Of a stretch of 64,000 nucleotides of DNA, positions 36,527-45,252 are shown in pieces. This DNA comes from Paractinoplanes brasiliensis (lineage in GTDB: Bacteria > Actinomycetota > Actinomycetes > Mycobacteriales > Micromonosporaceae), in assembly GCF_004362215.1 (NCBI RefSeq), contig NZ_SNWR01000001.1, positions 1,364,001-1,428,000 of the forward strand, in the 5' to 3' direction. Every line of letters begins with the position of its first letter. Position 1 is the stretch's first letter. The position numbers were made by a program, and so were the translations under genes. Under the pieces are notes generated by a model. The model did no database searches and was not told the origin of the DNA. It saw only the letters and a program-made list of their open reading frames with translations.

Positions 36527-37377
36527 ACCACTGTGCCCGGCCCGATGTGGCCGAGCAACGTCCGCTGGACCTTCGGCGGCATGCGGACGCACCCGTTGGA
36601 GACGCTGCGACCGAACGCCGACTCGTCCCGCCACGCGTGGATGGCCGTATGCCCGTTGCGCAGCGAGGCCGACAGGGCGTCCCGGTCGTCGGGCACCGCG
36701 CCGAGCACGATCGCGTCGAGACCCGCGTACGCGTGGCCGTGAGTGATCGTGCGACCCATGACGAACGTCCGGCCCAGCGGTGTGGGGGTGCGGGACGAGC
36801 CGACCGCCACCGTCCAGGCGCCGTGTTCCCGGCCGCCGCGCCGCCACGTGAGGCGGCGTTCGCTCAGGTCGACGATGAGCTGGTCGGGCAGGGTCCGGGG
36901 CTTCCACCCGTGCGGCGGGAGCCAGCCGACGCGCCGGTTCACCGAGGGCAGCAGGACGGCGGCCCAGCCCTGGCGGCGCTCGACGATCGGGACCGTCACG
37001 GGGAGGCCGCTGATCGTGGGGTCGAGGAAGGCCCGGGGCACGCCGCCGGGCGCGTCGTAGACGGCCAGTCTGCGTTCGGGGTGCAGGCCGTCCCGTACGG
37101 GGATGGTTGACCTGGGGGTTTTGTCGGGCTGGAAACCCTGGGGCTCGTCCCAGTAGTTCACGATCGGCAGGTTCCTGGGGGCGGCCTTGGGCACCAGCCG
37201 GGGCTGGGGGTGTGGCTGCGGCTTGGGCTTGGGCTTCGGCTGCTGCGCCGCCGGGATCTGGCGGGCGGCGAAGACTCCCGCTCCCGGCTCGTCGTCCGTG
37301 AGCTGCGCCAGGGCCGGGGTCGCCGCCAGGGCGAGCAGGAGCAGGCCGGCCGTGGCAGCCTTCCGAGCGCTGGGCAT
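36511..37377 (-). CDS. L,D-transpeptidase (YkuD domain)
   Basis: 288-residue exported protein. Signal peptide (about 1-24, ending ALA), a Lys/Pro repeat linker (KPKPKPQPHPQP, about 46-60), a middle SH3-like part (LAVYDAPGGVPRAF...GWLPPHGW), and a C-terminal YkuD domain with the catalytic motif HAWRDESAFGRSVSNGCVRM (His about 255, Cys about 271). Such enzymes make 3-3 cross-links in peptidoglycan or attach wall proteins. The ATG at 37377 is chosen by the signal peptide; TAGCCT lies 7 bases upstream and no ribosome site is seen. Confidence 0.9.
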   Translation of the reverse strand: MPSARKAATAGLLLLALAATPALAQLTDDEPGAGVFAARQIPAAQQPKPKPKPQPHPQPRLVPKAAPRNLPIVNYWDEPQGFQPDKTPRSTIPVRDGLHPERRLAVYDAPGGVPRAFLDPTISGLPVTVPIVERRQGWAAVLLPSVNRRVGWLPPHGWKPRTLPDQLIVDLSERRLTWRRGGREHGAWTVAVGSSRTPTPLGRTFVMGRTITHGHAYAGLDAIVLGAVPDDRDALSASLRNGHTAIHAWRDESAFGRSVSNGCVRMPPKVQRTLLGHIGPGTVVHVVE

Positions 37378-37607
37378 GCCCGCCAGGCTAACCGCCACCA
37401 CCCGAAAAATCACCGCATCCAACACTCATCCGGATTTGTCGGGTTTGCGCTGTACTGCCACCGCCTCCCCCGCCCACCCTGGGTCGTTACGGCGACGGTA
37501 CGCCCTTGTCAAGCCCGGGGCTTTCGGTTGTCCACAGGGCGTCGTGTGCCTTTTGCGGCCCGTCCACAGGGACCGCGTCACCCGCGTACGGCTGGCACAC
37601 TGTCGCG

Positions 37608-38138
37608 ATGGCACGCAAGGCGATCATCTTCCACGGCACCGGCGGCAGCCCCCACGTGGCGTGGTATCCGTGGCTGGCCGCCCGCCTGGCCGCGCGCGGC
37701 TACGCCGTCGAGGTGCCGCACTACCCCACGGTCAACGTCGAGCCGATCGCCGAGTTCCTGCCCAAGGTGCTCGCCGCCCACACGTTCGACGAGCAGACAG
37801 TGCTGATCGGGCACTCGGGCGGGGCCGCGCTGCTGCTGGCCCTGCTCGAGCACGTCACCGTCGACCAGGCCGTCCTCGTCGCCGGCTACTGCACGCCACC
37901 CAACGACGAGGACGAGCCCGTGCTGCAGCCCGCCTACGACTGGCGGGCCATCCGCAGCCATGTCCGCGACCTGTATTTCATCAACTCGCGCCTGGACCCG
38001 TACGGCTGCGACGAGCACCAGGGGCGAGCGATGTTCGACCGCCTCGGCGGCACCCAGATCGTCCGCGACGACGGCCACTTCGGCGACCACGACCAGGCGT
38101 ACGACGAATTCCCCCTGGTCGACAAGCTGGTTGACTAG
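37608..38138 (+). CDS. RBBP9/YdeN-type serine hydrolase
   Basis: 176-residue small alpha/beta hydrolase. FHGTGGSPHVAWYPWL at the N-terminus, nucleophile elbow GHSGG (Ser about 66), acid in NSRLDPYGCDEHQG, and His in DDGHFGDHD. RBBP9/YdeN-like proteins are cytosolic esterases of unclear substrate. CACACT ends 6 bases before the ATG, suggesting a leaderless transcript. It ends 7 bases before the convergent aminopeptidase stop. Confidence 0.88.
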   Translation: MARKAIIFHGTGGSPHVAWYPWLAARLAARGYAVEVPHYPTVNVEPIAEFLPKVLAAHTFDEQTVLIGHSGGAALLLALLEHVTVDQAVLVAGYCTPPNDEDEPVLQPAYDWRAIRSHVRDLYFINSRLDPYGCDEHQGRAMFDRLGGTQIVRDDGHFGDHDQAYDEFPLVDKLVD

Positions 38139-38145
38139 CCCATGA

Positions 38146-39615
38146 CTAGCCCGGCAGGCGCGGGCCCGCCTCGCGCTGGGACGCCATCCACGCCTCGACG
38201 TCGGCCGACGAGCGGGGCAGCCCGGCCGACAGGTTCTTGTACCCGTCGCCGGTCACCAGCACGTCGTCCTCGATGCGCACGCCGACGCCCCGCAGCTCCT
38301 CGGGCACCAGTTCGTCCTCCGGCTGGAAGTAAAGGCCGGGCTCGACGGTGAGCACATAGCCCTCCTGCAGCGGCCCGTCCCGGTACGCCTCGTTGCGCGC
38401 GTTGTTGCAGTCGTGCACGTCGATGCCGAGCATGTGCCCGAACCCGTGCAGCGTCCACCGGCGGTAGACCGTGCTCTCCTCGCTCATCGCCTCGTCGACG
38501 CTCACCGGCAGCAGGCCCAGGTCGTTCAGCCCTTCGGCCAGCACCCGCATGCAGACGTTGTGCACGTCCTTGAACAGCACGCCCGGCCTGATCGCGTCCA
38601 TGCCGGCCTGCTGCGACGCGTGCACGATGTCGTAGACCTGGCGCTGCAGCGGCGTGAACTGCCCCGACACCGGCACCGTGCGGGTCACGTCGGCGGTGTA
38701 GAAGTTGTCGCCCTCGACGCCCATGTCCATCAGCAGCAACTCGCCCGGCTTGGTGACGCCGGTGTTGCGCACCCAGTGCAGGATCGTCGCGTGCGCGCCG
38801 GCGCCGACGATCGAGCCGTAGCCGACGTCGTTGCCGTCGTGCCGCGCCCGCAGCCCGAACACGCCCTCGAGCAGCCGCTCCTTGACGGGGCGGTCGGCGG
38901 GCAGCACCCGGGCGACGTCCTCGAAGCCGCGGACGGTCGCGTCGATCGCGGCCTGCAGCTGGGCGACCTCCCACTCGTCCTTGACCAGCTTGAGCTCGCT
39001 GAGCACCCAGGCCAGCTCACGGTCGCGGGGCTGTTCCCGGTTCGGCTCGTACGCCAGGACGGCCCGGTCGACCGCAGGGTCGAGCCCGCGCAGCACGCGG
39101 GTGCGCCCGGGGGCGGAGCCGGCCAGCGCCGAGCCGAGCTCGCTCAGCGGGGCGGTCTCGACGCCGAGCTCGGTCGACTTCTCGGAGAGCGTGTGCGTGC
39201 GCCCGATCCACAACTCGCCGTTGCGGCTGCGGAAGAACGCGTCGGTGTCCTTGGAGTTGCGCTGACGCGTGTAGAGCACCGCATCGTGCCCCGAGCCGGT
39301 GGGCCGCAGCACGAGCACGCTGTCGGGGTCACGGTCGCCGGTCAGGTACACGAAGTCGCTGCCGGGGCGGAACGGGTAGTCCGTGTCGTTGGCGCGGACC
39401 TTCTCGTTGCCGGACGGAATGATCAGCGTCTCGCCCGGGAAGGCCTCGGACAGCGCGTCGCGGCGCTTCTCGTAGTTCGGCACCTCGGGCAGGGGGGTGA
39501 CGGCCAGCGGGTCCTCACGCCACCCGCCCCGCATGAACTGCAGGAAAGCCTCGGGGAAGCCGGGGTCGTGGGTCTCCGTCTTGGCCGCGGGTTGCGCTGC
39601 CTTCTGCTCGGCCAT
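38146..39615 (-). CDS. pepP: Aminopeptidase P family protein (Xaa-Pro aminopeptidase, M24B)
   Basis: 489 residues: N-terminal aminopeptidase P domain (about 45-190, EKRRDALSEAFPGETLIIPS) and C-terminal pita-bread M24 domain (about 215-470). Metal ligands are visible: Asp in LLMDMGVEGDNFYTADVTRT (two Asp), His in HGFGHMLGIDVHD, Glu in VEPGLYF and Glu in GVRIEDDVLVT. It removes N-terminal residues before proline and is cytosolic. The ATG has GGGAGG 7 bases upstream. It is single. Confidence 0.93.
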   Translation of the reverse strand: MAEQKAAQPAAKTETHDPGFPEAFLQFMRGGWREDPLAVTPLPEVPNYEKRRDALSEAFPGETLIIPSGNEKVRANDTDYPFRPGSDFVYLTGDRDPDSVLVLRPTGSGHDAVLYTRQRNSKDTDAFFRSRNGELWIGRTHTLSEKSTELGVETAPLSELGSALAGSAPGRTRVLRGLDPAVDRAVLAYEPNREQPRDRELAWVLSELKLVKDEWEVAQLQAAIDATVRGFEDVARVLPADRPVKERLLEGVFGLRARHDGNDVGYGSIVGAGAHATILHWVRNTGVTKPGELLLMDMGVEGDNFYTADVTRTVPVSGQFTPLQRQVYDIVHASQQAGMDAIRPGVLFKDVHNVCMRVLAEGLNDLGLLPVSVDEAMSEESTVYRRWTLHGFGHMLGIDVHDCNNARNEAYRDGPLQEGYVLTVEPGLYFQPEDELVPEELRGVGVRIEDDVLVTGDGYKNLSAGLPRSSADVEAWMASQREAGPRLPG

Positions 39616-39713
39616 GGTGCCGCCTCCCAAAGATCTAGCCGTGGACGACACTGGGCCGCCGATCCGCCCACGACGTTACCGCCTGCCCCTGACCGGACAC
39701 ACGCCCGGCAACC

Positions 39714-40361
39714 TCAGCGCTCGGGCAGTGTCAGGCACGCCACACGCGGCCCCGCGGTCCCGGCCACCCCGGCGGCCGTCTTGGTCGTCTGCGCGTGCAG
39801 GATCAGCGAACGCGCCGGCTTCCCCGCCGGGAACGTCCACTTCACCAGCGCCGCCGACGACGCCTCCCCGTACCCGTCGACCGTGAAGTCGAGCCACACC
39901 TCGTTCTTCGGGTTCGCGTACGCCGGGTCCACCGACGGCTTCGACGGGTCGGCCCGGTGCTGGTAGTGCGGCCCCGCGGCGTCGGGCACGGCGGTGCACG
40001 GCATCGTGTGCAGGTGGGCGCCGTAGGCCCGGCGGGGAATCAGTCCAGCGGCCACGAGGCGTACCTCCATGGCCTCTTGATTCTGCGAGATCGCCACCGA
40101 GGCGGTCGCTCCCGGCGGCACCACGGCGGGGTCGTACGTGATGGCCGTGGAACCCGGGCGGAACGGCAGGAACGTCCCCGAGGCGACCGTGTCGGGGTTC
40201 CACGACCCGGCCGGCGACGGGCTGGGCGCGCCCTCGAGAACGGTCCAGGACGAGGCGGAGGCGGTCATCGAGACCGGGGTGACCGGTCCGACCTCCACCG
40301 CGTTCGTGCAGCCAGCGATCATGATCAGGGGAAGAGTCAGAGCCAGTGCGCGCAACAACAT
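39714..40361 (-). CDS. SodC-like (Cu/Zn superoxide dismutase fold) lipoprotein
   Basis: 215 residues. Lipoprotein signal (PLIMIAGC, Cys about 18) and a beta-rich domain with a SodC-like C-terminal half: RAYGAHLHTMPCTAVPDAAGPHYQHR carries His-x-His, a disulfide Cys and further His, and DGYGEASS and LILHAQ follow. Some copper/zinc ligands are present, but the pattern is looser than in true SodC, so activity is uncertain. The ATG at 40361 is chosen because the lipoprotein signal starts there. Confidence 0.78.
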   Translation of the reverse strand: MLLRALALTLPLIMIAGCTNAVEVGPVTPVSMTASASSWTVLEGAPSPSPAGSWNPDTVASGTFLPFRPGSTAITYDPAVVPPGATASVAISQNQEAMEVRLVAAGLIPRRAYGAHLHTMPCTAVPDAAGPHYQHRADPSKPSVDPAYANPKNEVWLDFTVDGYGEASSAALVKWTFPAGKPARSLILHAQTTKTAAGVAGTAGPRVACLTLPER

Positions 40362-40466
40362 CCCGAGATCATCCCAAAAATGGACATACAGGGCGAGCAC
40401 TGGCGCTGCGCGTTCCCGGGCGGAAGGCTGTTCAGCATTACGGCGGGGTTACAGGAGGAGCAGGCA

Positions 40467-41405
40467 ATGGGCTATGCGGTGGTGCTCGGCGAGGCGCTGA
40501 TCGACCTCCAGGAGGCCGAGCACGACGGCGAGGTGGTCTACCGCCAGGCGATCGGCGGCGCGCCGCTCAACGTCGCCGTCGGCGCGACCCGGCTCGGGGG
40601 CCAGGTGCAGTACGTGGGTTCGCTCAGCGACGACGTGCTGGGCAACCGGATCGCCGGGTTCCTGACCGAACGCGGCGTCGGCACGGACGGCGTCAAACGG
40701 GTGCCGGTGCCGACCACGCTGGCGGTCACCACGTTCGTGGGGGCCGAGCCGACGTTCACCTTCTACGGCGAACCACCCTCGTACGCGCTGCTCGGCCCGG
40801 GCGACCTCGACACGGCCACGGTGGCCGGGGCCGACGTCGTCTACACCGGCTCGATCAGCCTGCTGCGCGAACCGTTCCGGGCTGCCGCCCGCGCCGCCTG
40901 GGCGACCCCCGGGCCGCTGCGCGTGTTCGACCCGAACGCACGGCCCACCCTGCTGCCCGACGGCGCCGCGGTGACCCACCTGCGGGAGCTGTCGGAGGAG
41001 TTCTTCGCCACGGCAGACCTGGTCAAGCTGAGTTCGGCCGACGCCGAGGTGCTCTACGACGGCGCGGCGCCCGAGCAGGCCGCCGAACGCATCCGCGGCC
41101 TCGGGGCAAAAGCCGTCGTGGTCACCGCGGGCTCGAAGGGCGCTTACATCAACGCCGCCGACGGCGCCACGATGCTGGCCGCGCCCAAGGTCGACGCGGT
41201 CGACGCGACCGGCGCCGGCGACTCGGTGATGGGCGCCCTGGTTCGCCGCCTGCTCGCCGACGGCCTCCCCAAGGACCTGGAAGGCTGGCAGCGCAACGTG
41301 CAGTTCGCCCTCAACGTGGCGGCGCTGGTGTGCGAACGCCGCGGCGGGGCCGTCGCGATGCCGACCGCCGGCGAGGTCAGCGCCCGATGGCCTTCTCAAT
41401 ACTGA
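40467..41405 (+). CDS. PfkB-family carbohydrate kinase (fructokinase-like)
   Basis: 312-residue ribokinase-fold sugar kinase: GEALIDLQEAE at the start, substrate region GGAPLNVAVGATRLGG, and the ATP/anion-hole signature DAVDATGAGDSVMGAL near the C-terminus with the catalytic Asp. It phosphorylates a sugar with ATP, most like fructokinases. AGGAGGAG lies 6 bases upstream of the ATG. The 3' end overlaps the convergent thioesterase gene by 29 bases. Confidence 0.92.
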   Translation: MGYAVVLGEALIDLQEAEHDGEVVYRQAIGGAPLNVAVGATRLGGQVQYVGSLSDDVLGNRIAGFLTERGVGTDGVKRVPVPTTLAVTTFVGAEPTFTFYGEPPSYALLGPGDLDTATVAGADVVYTGSISLLREPFRAAARAAWATPGPLRVFDPNARPTLLPDGAAVTHLRELSEEFFATADLVKLSSADAEVLYDGAAPEQAAERIRGLGAKAVVVTAGSKGAYINAADGATMLAAPKVDAVDATGAGDSVMGALVRRLLADGLPKDLEGWQRNVQFALNVAALVCERRGGAVAMPTAGEVSARWPSQY

Positions 41406-41787
41406 GCGCCTTCTCGATGAAGCGTTGACGGTCGAGCACCGCCCGCTCGACCCGCACCTCGGCCACCAGCGTCTCGCCCTCGCGCACCACGACCTCGAAG
41501 TACAGCTTGCGCCCGTCGACCTTGGCCAGCGTGGCCAGCGCGTACACCTGGCGCCCGACCGGTGTGGGCGCCAGGTGTGCGATCTCGGCGCGCACCCCCA
41601 CCGTGGTGATCCCGCCCGGGATCAGGCGGGCCGTGGCGGCCACGGTGGCCGCCTCGGCCAGGGCCAGCACACGCGGCGTGCCCAGCACAGGCACGTCGCC
41701 CGAGCCGACCGCCTGGGCGGTGTCGGCGTCGGTGACGGTCAATTCCACCCGGGCGCTGAGACCGGGCGAGAACTCCGGAAGCTCCAT
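41377..41787 (-). CDS. Hotdog-fold thioesterase (FlK-like)
   Basis: 136 residues with a single hotdog domain resembling fluoroacetyl-CoA thioesterase FlK and its many non-toxin relatives: VGSGDVPVLGTPRVLALAEAA, TTVGVRAEIAHLAPTPVG, KLYFEVVVREGETLVAE. The conserved Thr/Glu/His set seems partly present (Glu in AEAA, His in IAHLAP). It probably hydrolyses short acyl-CoA. TAAGCT ends 6 bases before the ATG, so it is leaderless. Confidence 0.85.
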   Translation of the reverse strand: MELPEFSPGLSARVELTVTDADTAQAVGSGDVPVLGTPRVLALAEAATVAATARLIPGGITTVGVRAEIAHLAPTPVGRQVYALATLAKVDGRKLYFEVVVREGETLVAEVRVERAVLDRQRFIEKALSIEKAIGR

Positions 41788-41796
41788 CCCCCGAGC

Positions 41797-43155
41797 TTAG
41801 GGTGTCCGCGGCCCACGGGCGTGGCACGCCCGCACGGCCAATTCGGCGGCCAGCGCGTACGCCTCGGCGAGATCCCTGTCCTTGGCCTGCCCGGCCCGCC
41901 CGCGCGCGGTGTCGGCGTACACGGTGGCCAGGCCGGTCAGCCGCTGCAGCGGGCCCTGCACCACCCGTACGCTCTGCAGCCGCGCGTACGGCACGATGTG
42001 CATCTCGCGGGTCAGCAGCCCCCAGCGGGACACGAACACCTCGGGGGTGAGCCCCACGCCGATCGACCGCAACGAGAACGGGTTGAGCCAGCGGGCCCGC
42101 GGCGGAGGCGGCGACGTGGCCAGCGTGGCCAGGTCGACCCCGGGCAGCACCTCCCACACGAGCGCCCGCGCGGTCGCGAAATCCCCCACCGGCAGCAGGC
42201 GGTCGGAGCGCTTCGCGTCACCGTTGCCGGGCTCACCCGCGTACCCGGCGATGTCGAGACGCAGATGCAGCCAGCCCTGCCCCCGCCACAGCAACGGCCA
42301 GGTCGCCCCGACGGCCTGCACCCGGTTCAGCGGCACCACCTGGCTGCGCGTCTCGAGCAGGCCGTAACGCACCGCGAGCCGGCCCTCCGGGTCACGGGCG
42401 AGCCGGAAATCCCAGTCCTGCAACACCCGGCGTACGGGCTGCAACAGCACACCCGCCATGGCGGTCACCGTGCTGGCGATCCCGATGAACGTCCACGACC
42501 CCTCCAGCACGAACTGCAGCACCACGAACGCCACACCGACCGGCAGGAAGAACGCCTGCGGGGTGAGCAGCTGGCTGACCACCAGATCACGGTTCCTGAC
42601 CCGCAGGAGCGGGCGTTCGAGGGCGGGCACGGTGGGCGCCTCGGCGTCCGGGTGGCCGGTGGGTTGCGCTTCCATGCCCCCCGTACGCCCGGCCAGCCGC
42701 AGAAGCCGCTCCCGAAGGGCCCCCGCCTCCCGCACCGTCAGGTACGCCAGCGGGGCCTCGGTCTTGCCCCCGCCGATCACCTCGAGGCGCAGCTCGGCCA
42801 GACCGGTGAGCTGGGCCAGCAGCGGCCGCCGCAACTCCACCGCCTGCAGCCGTTCGAGCGGGATGGCCCGGTTGCGCCGCCACACCACTCCGTCGGAGAT
42901 GCGCAGCTCACGACCCACGACCTGATAGCCCGTGGTGAGCCAGCCGACGATCGAGAACAGCACGACGCCGACCGCGATGACCGCCACCACGATCGCGAAC
43001 CGCTCCAGCCCCACCTGCGACAGCGTCTGCCAGGACAGCGCGGCCACGATGACGGCGATGCTCTTGGCCCCGTGCAACAGCGGGCTCAGCGGGTGGAGGC
43101 GGCGGCGCGGCTCCGGCTCCGCGACCGCCGTGCCGGGGGGCTCGGTGGCTGTCAC
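41797..43155 (-). CDS. Membrane protein with bacterial PH domains (YdbT-like)
   Basis: 452 residues with three bacterial PH (DUF304) repeats between membrane spans: repeated patterns RNRAIPLERLQAVELRRPL, RSQVVPLNRVQAVGATWPL and EMHIVPYARLQSVRVVQGPL. The last four bases of the upstream YdbS-like gene overlap its start. YdbS/YdbT pairs are common in Firmicutes and actinomycetes; a role in resistance to membrane-active compounds has been proposed for them. It is followed 9 bases later (upstream on the plus strand) by the thioesterase gene. Confidence 0.9.
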   Translation of the reverse strand: MTATEPPGTAVAEPEPRRRLHPLSPLLHGAKSIAVIVAALSWQTLSQVGLERFAIVVAVIAVGVVLFSIVGWLTTGYQVVGRELRISDGVVWRRNRAIPLERLQAVELRRPLLAQLTGLAELRLEVIGGGKTEAPLAYLTVREAGALRERLLRLAGRTGGMEAQPTGHPDAEAPTVPALERPLLRVRNRDLVVSQLLTPQAFFLPVGVAFVVLQFVLEGSWTFIGIASTVTAMAGVLLQPVRRVLQDWDFRLARDPEGRLAVRYGLLETRSQVVPLNRVQAVGATWPLLWRGQGWLHLRLDIAGYAGEPGNGDAKRSDRLLPVGDFATARALVWEVLPGVDLATLATSPPPPRARWLNPFSLRSIGVGLTPEVFVSRWGLLTREMHIVPYARLQSVRVVQGPLQRLTGLATVYADTARGRAGQAKDRDLAEAYALAAELAVRACHARGPRTP

Positions 43156-43646
43156 AGTCCCTCGGCCCGGTCCTCGCCGAGCGCGGTCAACCTGTCACGC
43201 AACCGGGCCGCTTCGGCCGGCGGCAGCCCGGGGATGCGGGCGTCGCTGGCCGCCGCGGCGGTGTGCAACTGCACGGTGGCCAGCCCGAACGCCCGTTCCA
43301 GCGGGCCCGCCGTCACGTCGACGAACTGCATCCGCGCGTACGGAACAATCGAGAGCCGCCGGATGAGCAGGCCGTGCCGCACCAGCAGGTCGTTGTCGCG
43401 CTCGGCGTAACCCCAGGCGCGTACGGCCCGGACCGTGACGAACGAGCGCCAGATCGCGTTCGCGACGACCAGCGCGATGCCGAGCTGCCACAGCCAGTGG
43501 CCCTGCAGCACCAGGCCCACGCAGAGGCCGGCGACCACAACAAGGGTCCAGGCCCAGCGGACGATCAGCTCCACTGTGATCAGCTTGGGCGAGACCGGGC
43601 GCCAATCCACGGTGTCGGGCCAGGGCGTGAGGGCGTCGACGGTCAC
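43152..43646 (-). CDS. Membrane protein with one bacterial PH domain (YdbS-like)
   Basis: 164 residues: two membrane spans (about 28-65) followed by one PH (DUF304) domain (about 75-150: HGLLIRRLSIVPYARMQFVDV). It is coupled by a 4-base overlap to the larger YdbT-like partner. The GTG start is preceded by TAGGGT and 6 bases, with no ribosome site, so the transcript is probably leaderless. Confidence 0.9.
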   Translation of the reverse strand: MTVDALTPWPDTVDWRPVSPKLITVELIVRWAWTLVVVAGLCVGLVLQGHWLWQLGIALVVANAIWRSFVTVRAVRAWGYAERDNDLLVRHGLLIRRLSIVPYARMQFVDVTAGPLERAFGLATVQLHTAAAASDARIPGLPPAEAARLRDRLTALGEDRAEGL

Positions 43647-43655
43647 GCTTCGACC

Positions 43656-43877
43656 CTACGAGATCGGCGCGTCGGACGCTGCACCGAAGGGCGTCACTTC
43701 GCGCAGGAATCCGCGGACGTCGAGGAACTGACCCAACGTCGTACGGTGATCTTCGCAGGCCAGCCACGTTTTCCGGTAATCCGGGGTGTGCAGCTTGGGG
43801 TTGTTCCACAAAAGCTGCCAGGTGGCATCCGCGCGGCAACCTTTGGAGGAGCACTGCGGATAAGAAGGGCCGTCCAT
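43656..43877 (-). CDS. Small zinc-binding protein of the actinobacterial 'acetone carboxylase'-named family
   Basis: 73 residues: CSSKGCRADATWQLLWNNPK and KTWLACEDHRTTLGQFL give a Cys/His set (C-x4-C...C-x2-H) likely to bind one zinc. Databases often name this family acetone carboxylase, without support; the function is unknown. TACTCT ends 7 bases before the ATG, so it is probably leaderless. It lies 9 bases before the YdbS-like gene on the same strand. Confidence 0.85.
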   Translation of the reverse strand: MDGPSYPQCSSKGCRADATWQLLWNNPKLHTPDYRKTWLACEDHRTTLGQFLDVRGFLREVTPFGAASDAPIS

Positions 43878-44133
43878 GGCATCCAGAGTATTGAGCGCCG
43901 GGCGACCACGGGGGAAGCCGCCCGGCGACGTGGAGAATGTTACACGCTTGCGGGCCCGGCGCATCCTCCCGGCGTGGGTGCCCGTTCCGGCGTATCGCGC
44001 AGAAAGATCGACACCTCCGGTCCATGGCCAGGCGCCCCGGCGAAGCGTAAAGCGACACCAGGAGCACGCTCTCAGGTCGGTCGTGTAAGTCTTGAGCGTC
44101 GGCAGACGACTTTTCGACCGCTGTGGAGGACCG

Positions 44134-45252
44134 GTGGCTCAGCCGCTAACGCCCGAGACCGAGACGACTTCCGGCAGCGGCGCGCCCGTACCGCCGGCCC
44201 AGGACGCGTCCCAGCTCGAGCGCGCCATGTTCGAGGTCAAGCGGGTGATCGTCGGCCAGGACAGAATGGTCGAGCGGATGTTCGTGGCGCTGCTCGCGCG
44301 CGGGCACTGCCTGCTCGAAGGCGTGCCCGGCGTGGCCAAGACGCTCGCCGTGGAAACCCTGGCCCGGGTCGTGGGCGGCTCGTTCTCCCGCGTCCAGTTC
44401 ACGCCCGACCTGGTGCCGGCCGACATCGTGGGCACCCGCATCTACCGCCAGTCGAGCGAGAAGTTCGACGTCGAACTGGGCCCCGTCTTCGTCAACTTCC
44501 TGCTCGCCGACGAGATCAACCGCGCCCCGGCCAAAGTGCAGTCGGCGTTGCTCGAGGTGATGGCCGAACACCAGGTGTCGATCGGCGGCCAGAGCCACGA
44601 GGTCCCCACCCCGTTCCTGGTGATGGCCACGCAGAACCCGATCGAGCAGGAAGGCGTCTACCCCCTGCCCGAGGCGCAGCGCGACCGCTTCCTCATGAAA
44701 ATCCTGGTGGGCTACCCGACCGACGCCGAGGAACGCGAAATCGTCTACCGGATGGGTGTGAGCGCCCCCGAGCCCAAGCCGGTCTTCACCACCGAGGACC
44801 TGCTGGGCCTGCAACGCCGCGCCGACCAGGTGTTCGTGCACAACGCGCTGGTCGACTACACCGTACGGCTGGTGCTGGCCACCCGAGCCCCAGCCCAGCA
44901 CGGCATGCCCGACGTCGCCCAGCTCATCCAGTACGGCGCCAGCCCGCGCGCCTCGCTGGGCATCGTCCGCGCGACCCGGGCGCTGGCGCTGCTGCGCGGC
45001 CGCGACTACGCGCTGCCCCAGGACGTCCAGGACATCGCGCCCGACATTCTGCGGCACCGGCTCGTCCTCAGCTACGACGCGCTGGCCGACGACATCCCGG
45101 CCGACCACATCGTGGCCCGCATCATGCAGAGCGTCCCGCTGCCCTCGGTGGCCGCCCGCCAAGGCACCTCGCCCAACGGCGTCCACCCGGCCGCCCCGGT
45201 CAGCGGCGGACCGCAGCCCCAGACTGGTGCGCAGTGGCCGGCCCAGCACTGA
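44134..45252 (+). CDS. MoxR-family AAA+ ATPase
   Basis: 372 residues. AAA_3 domain with Walker A GVPGVAKT, Walker B LLADEINR, sensor MATQNPIEQEGVYPLPEAQ, and arginine finger near RDRF; then a C-terminal lid domain (about 245-330). MoxR ATPases are chaperones for metal-cofactor or VWA-domain partners. The GTG at 44134 has GGAGG 4 bases upstream; a TTG at 44092 is less likely. The next gene overlaps its end by 19 bases, forming the usual moxR-DUF58-VWA operon. Confidence 0.93.
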   Translation: MAQPLTPETETTSGSGAPVPPAQDASQLERAMFEVKRVIVGQDRMVERMFVALLARGHCLLEGVPGVAKTLAVETLARVVGGSFSRVQFTPDLVPADIVGTRIYRQSSEKFDVELGPVFVNFLLADEINRAPAKVQSALLEVMAEHQVSIGGQSHEVPTPFLVMATQNPIEQEGVYPLPEAQRDRFLMKILVGYPTDAEEREIVYRMGVSAPEPKPVFTTEDLLGLQRRADQVFVHNALVDYTVRLVLATRAPAQHGMPDVAQLIQYGASPRASLGIVRATRALALLRGRDYALPQDVQDIAPDILRHRLVLSYDALADDIPADHIVARIMQSVPLPSVAARQGTSPNGVHPAAPVSGGPQPQTGAQWPAQH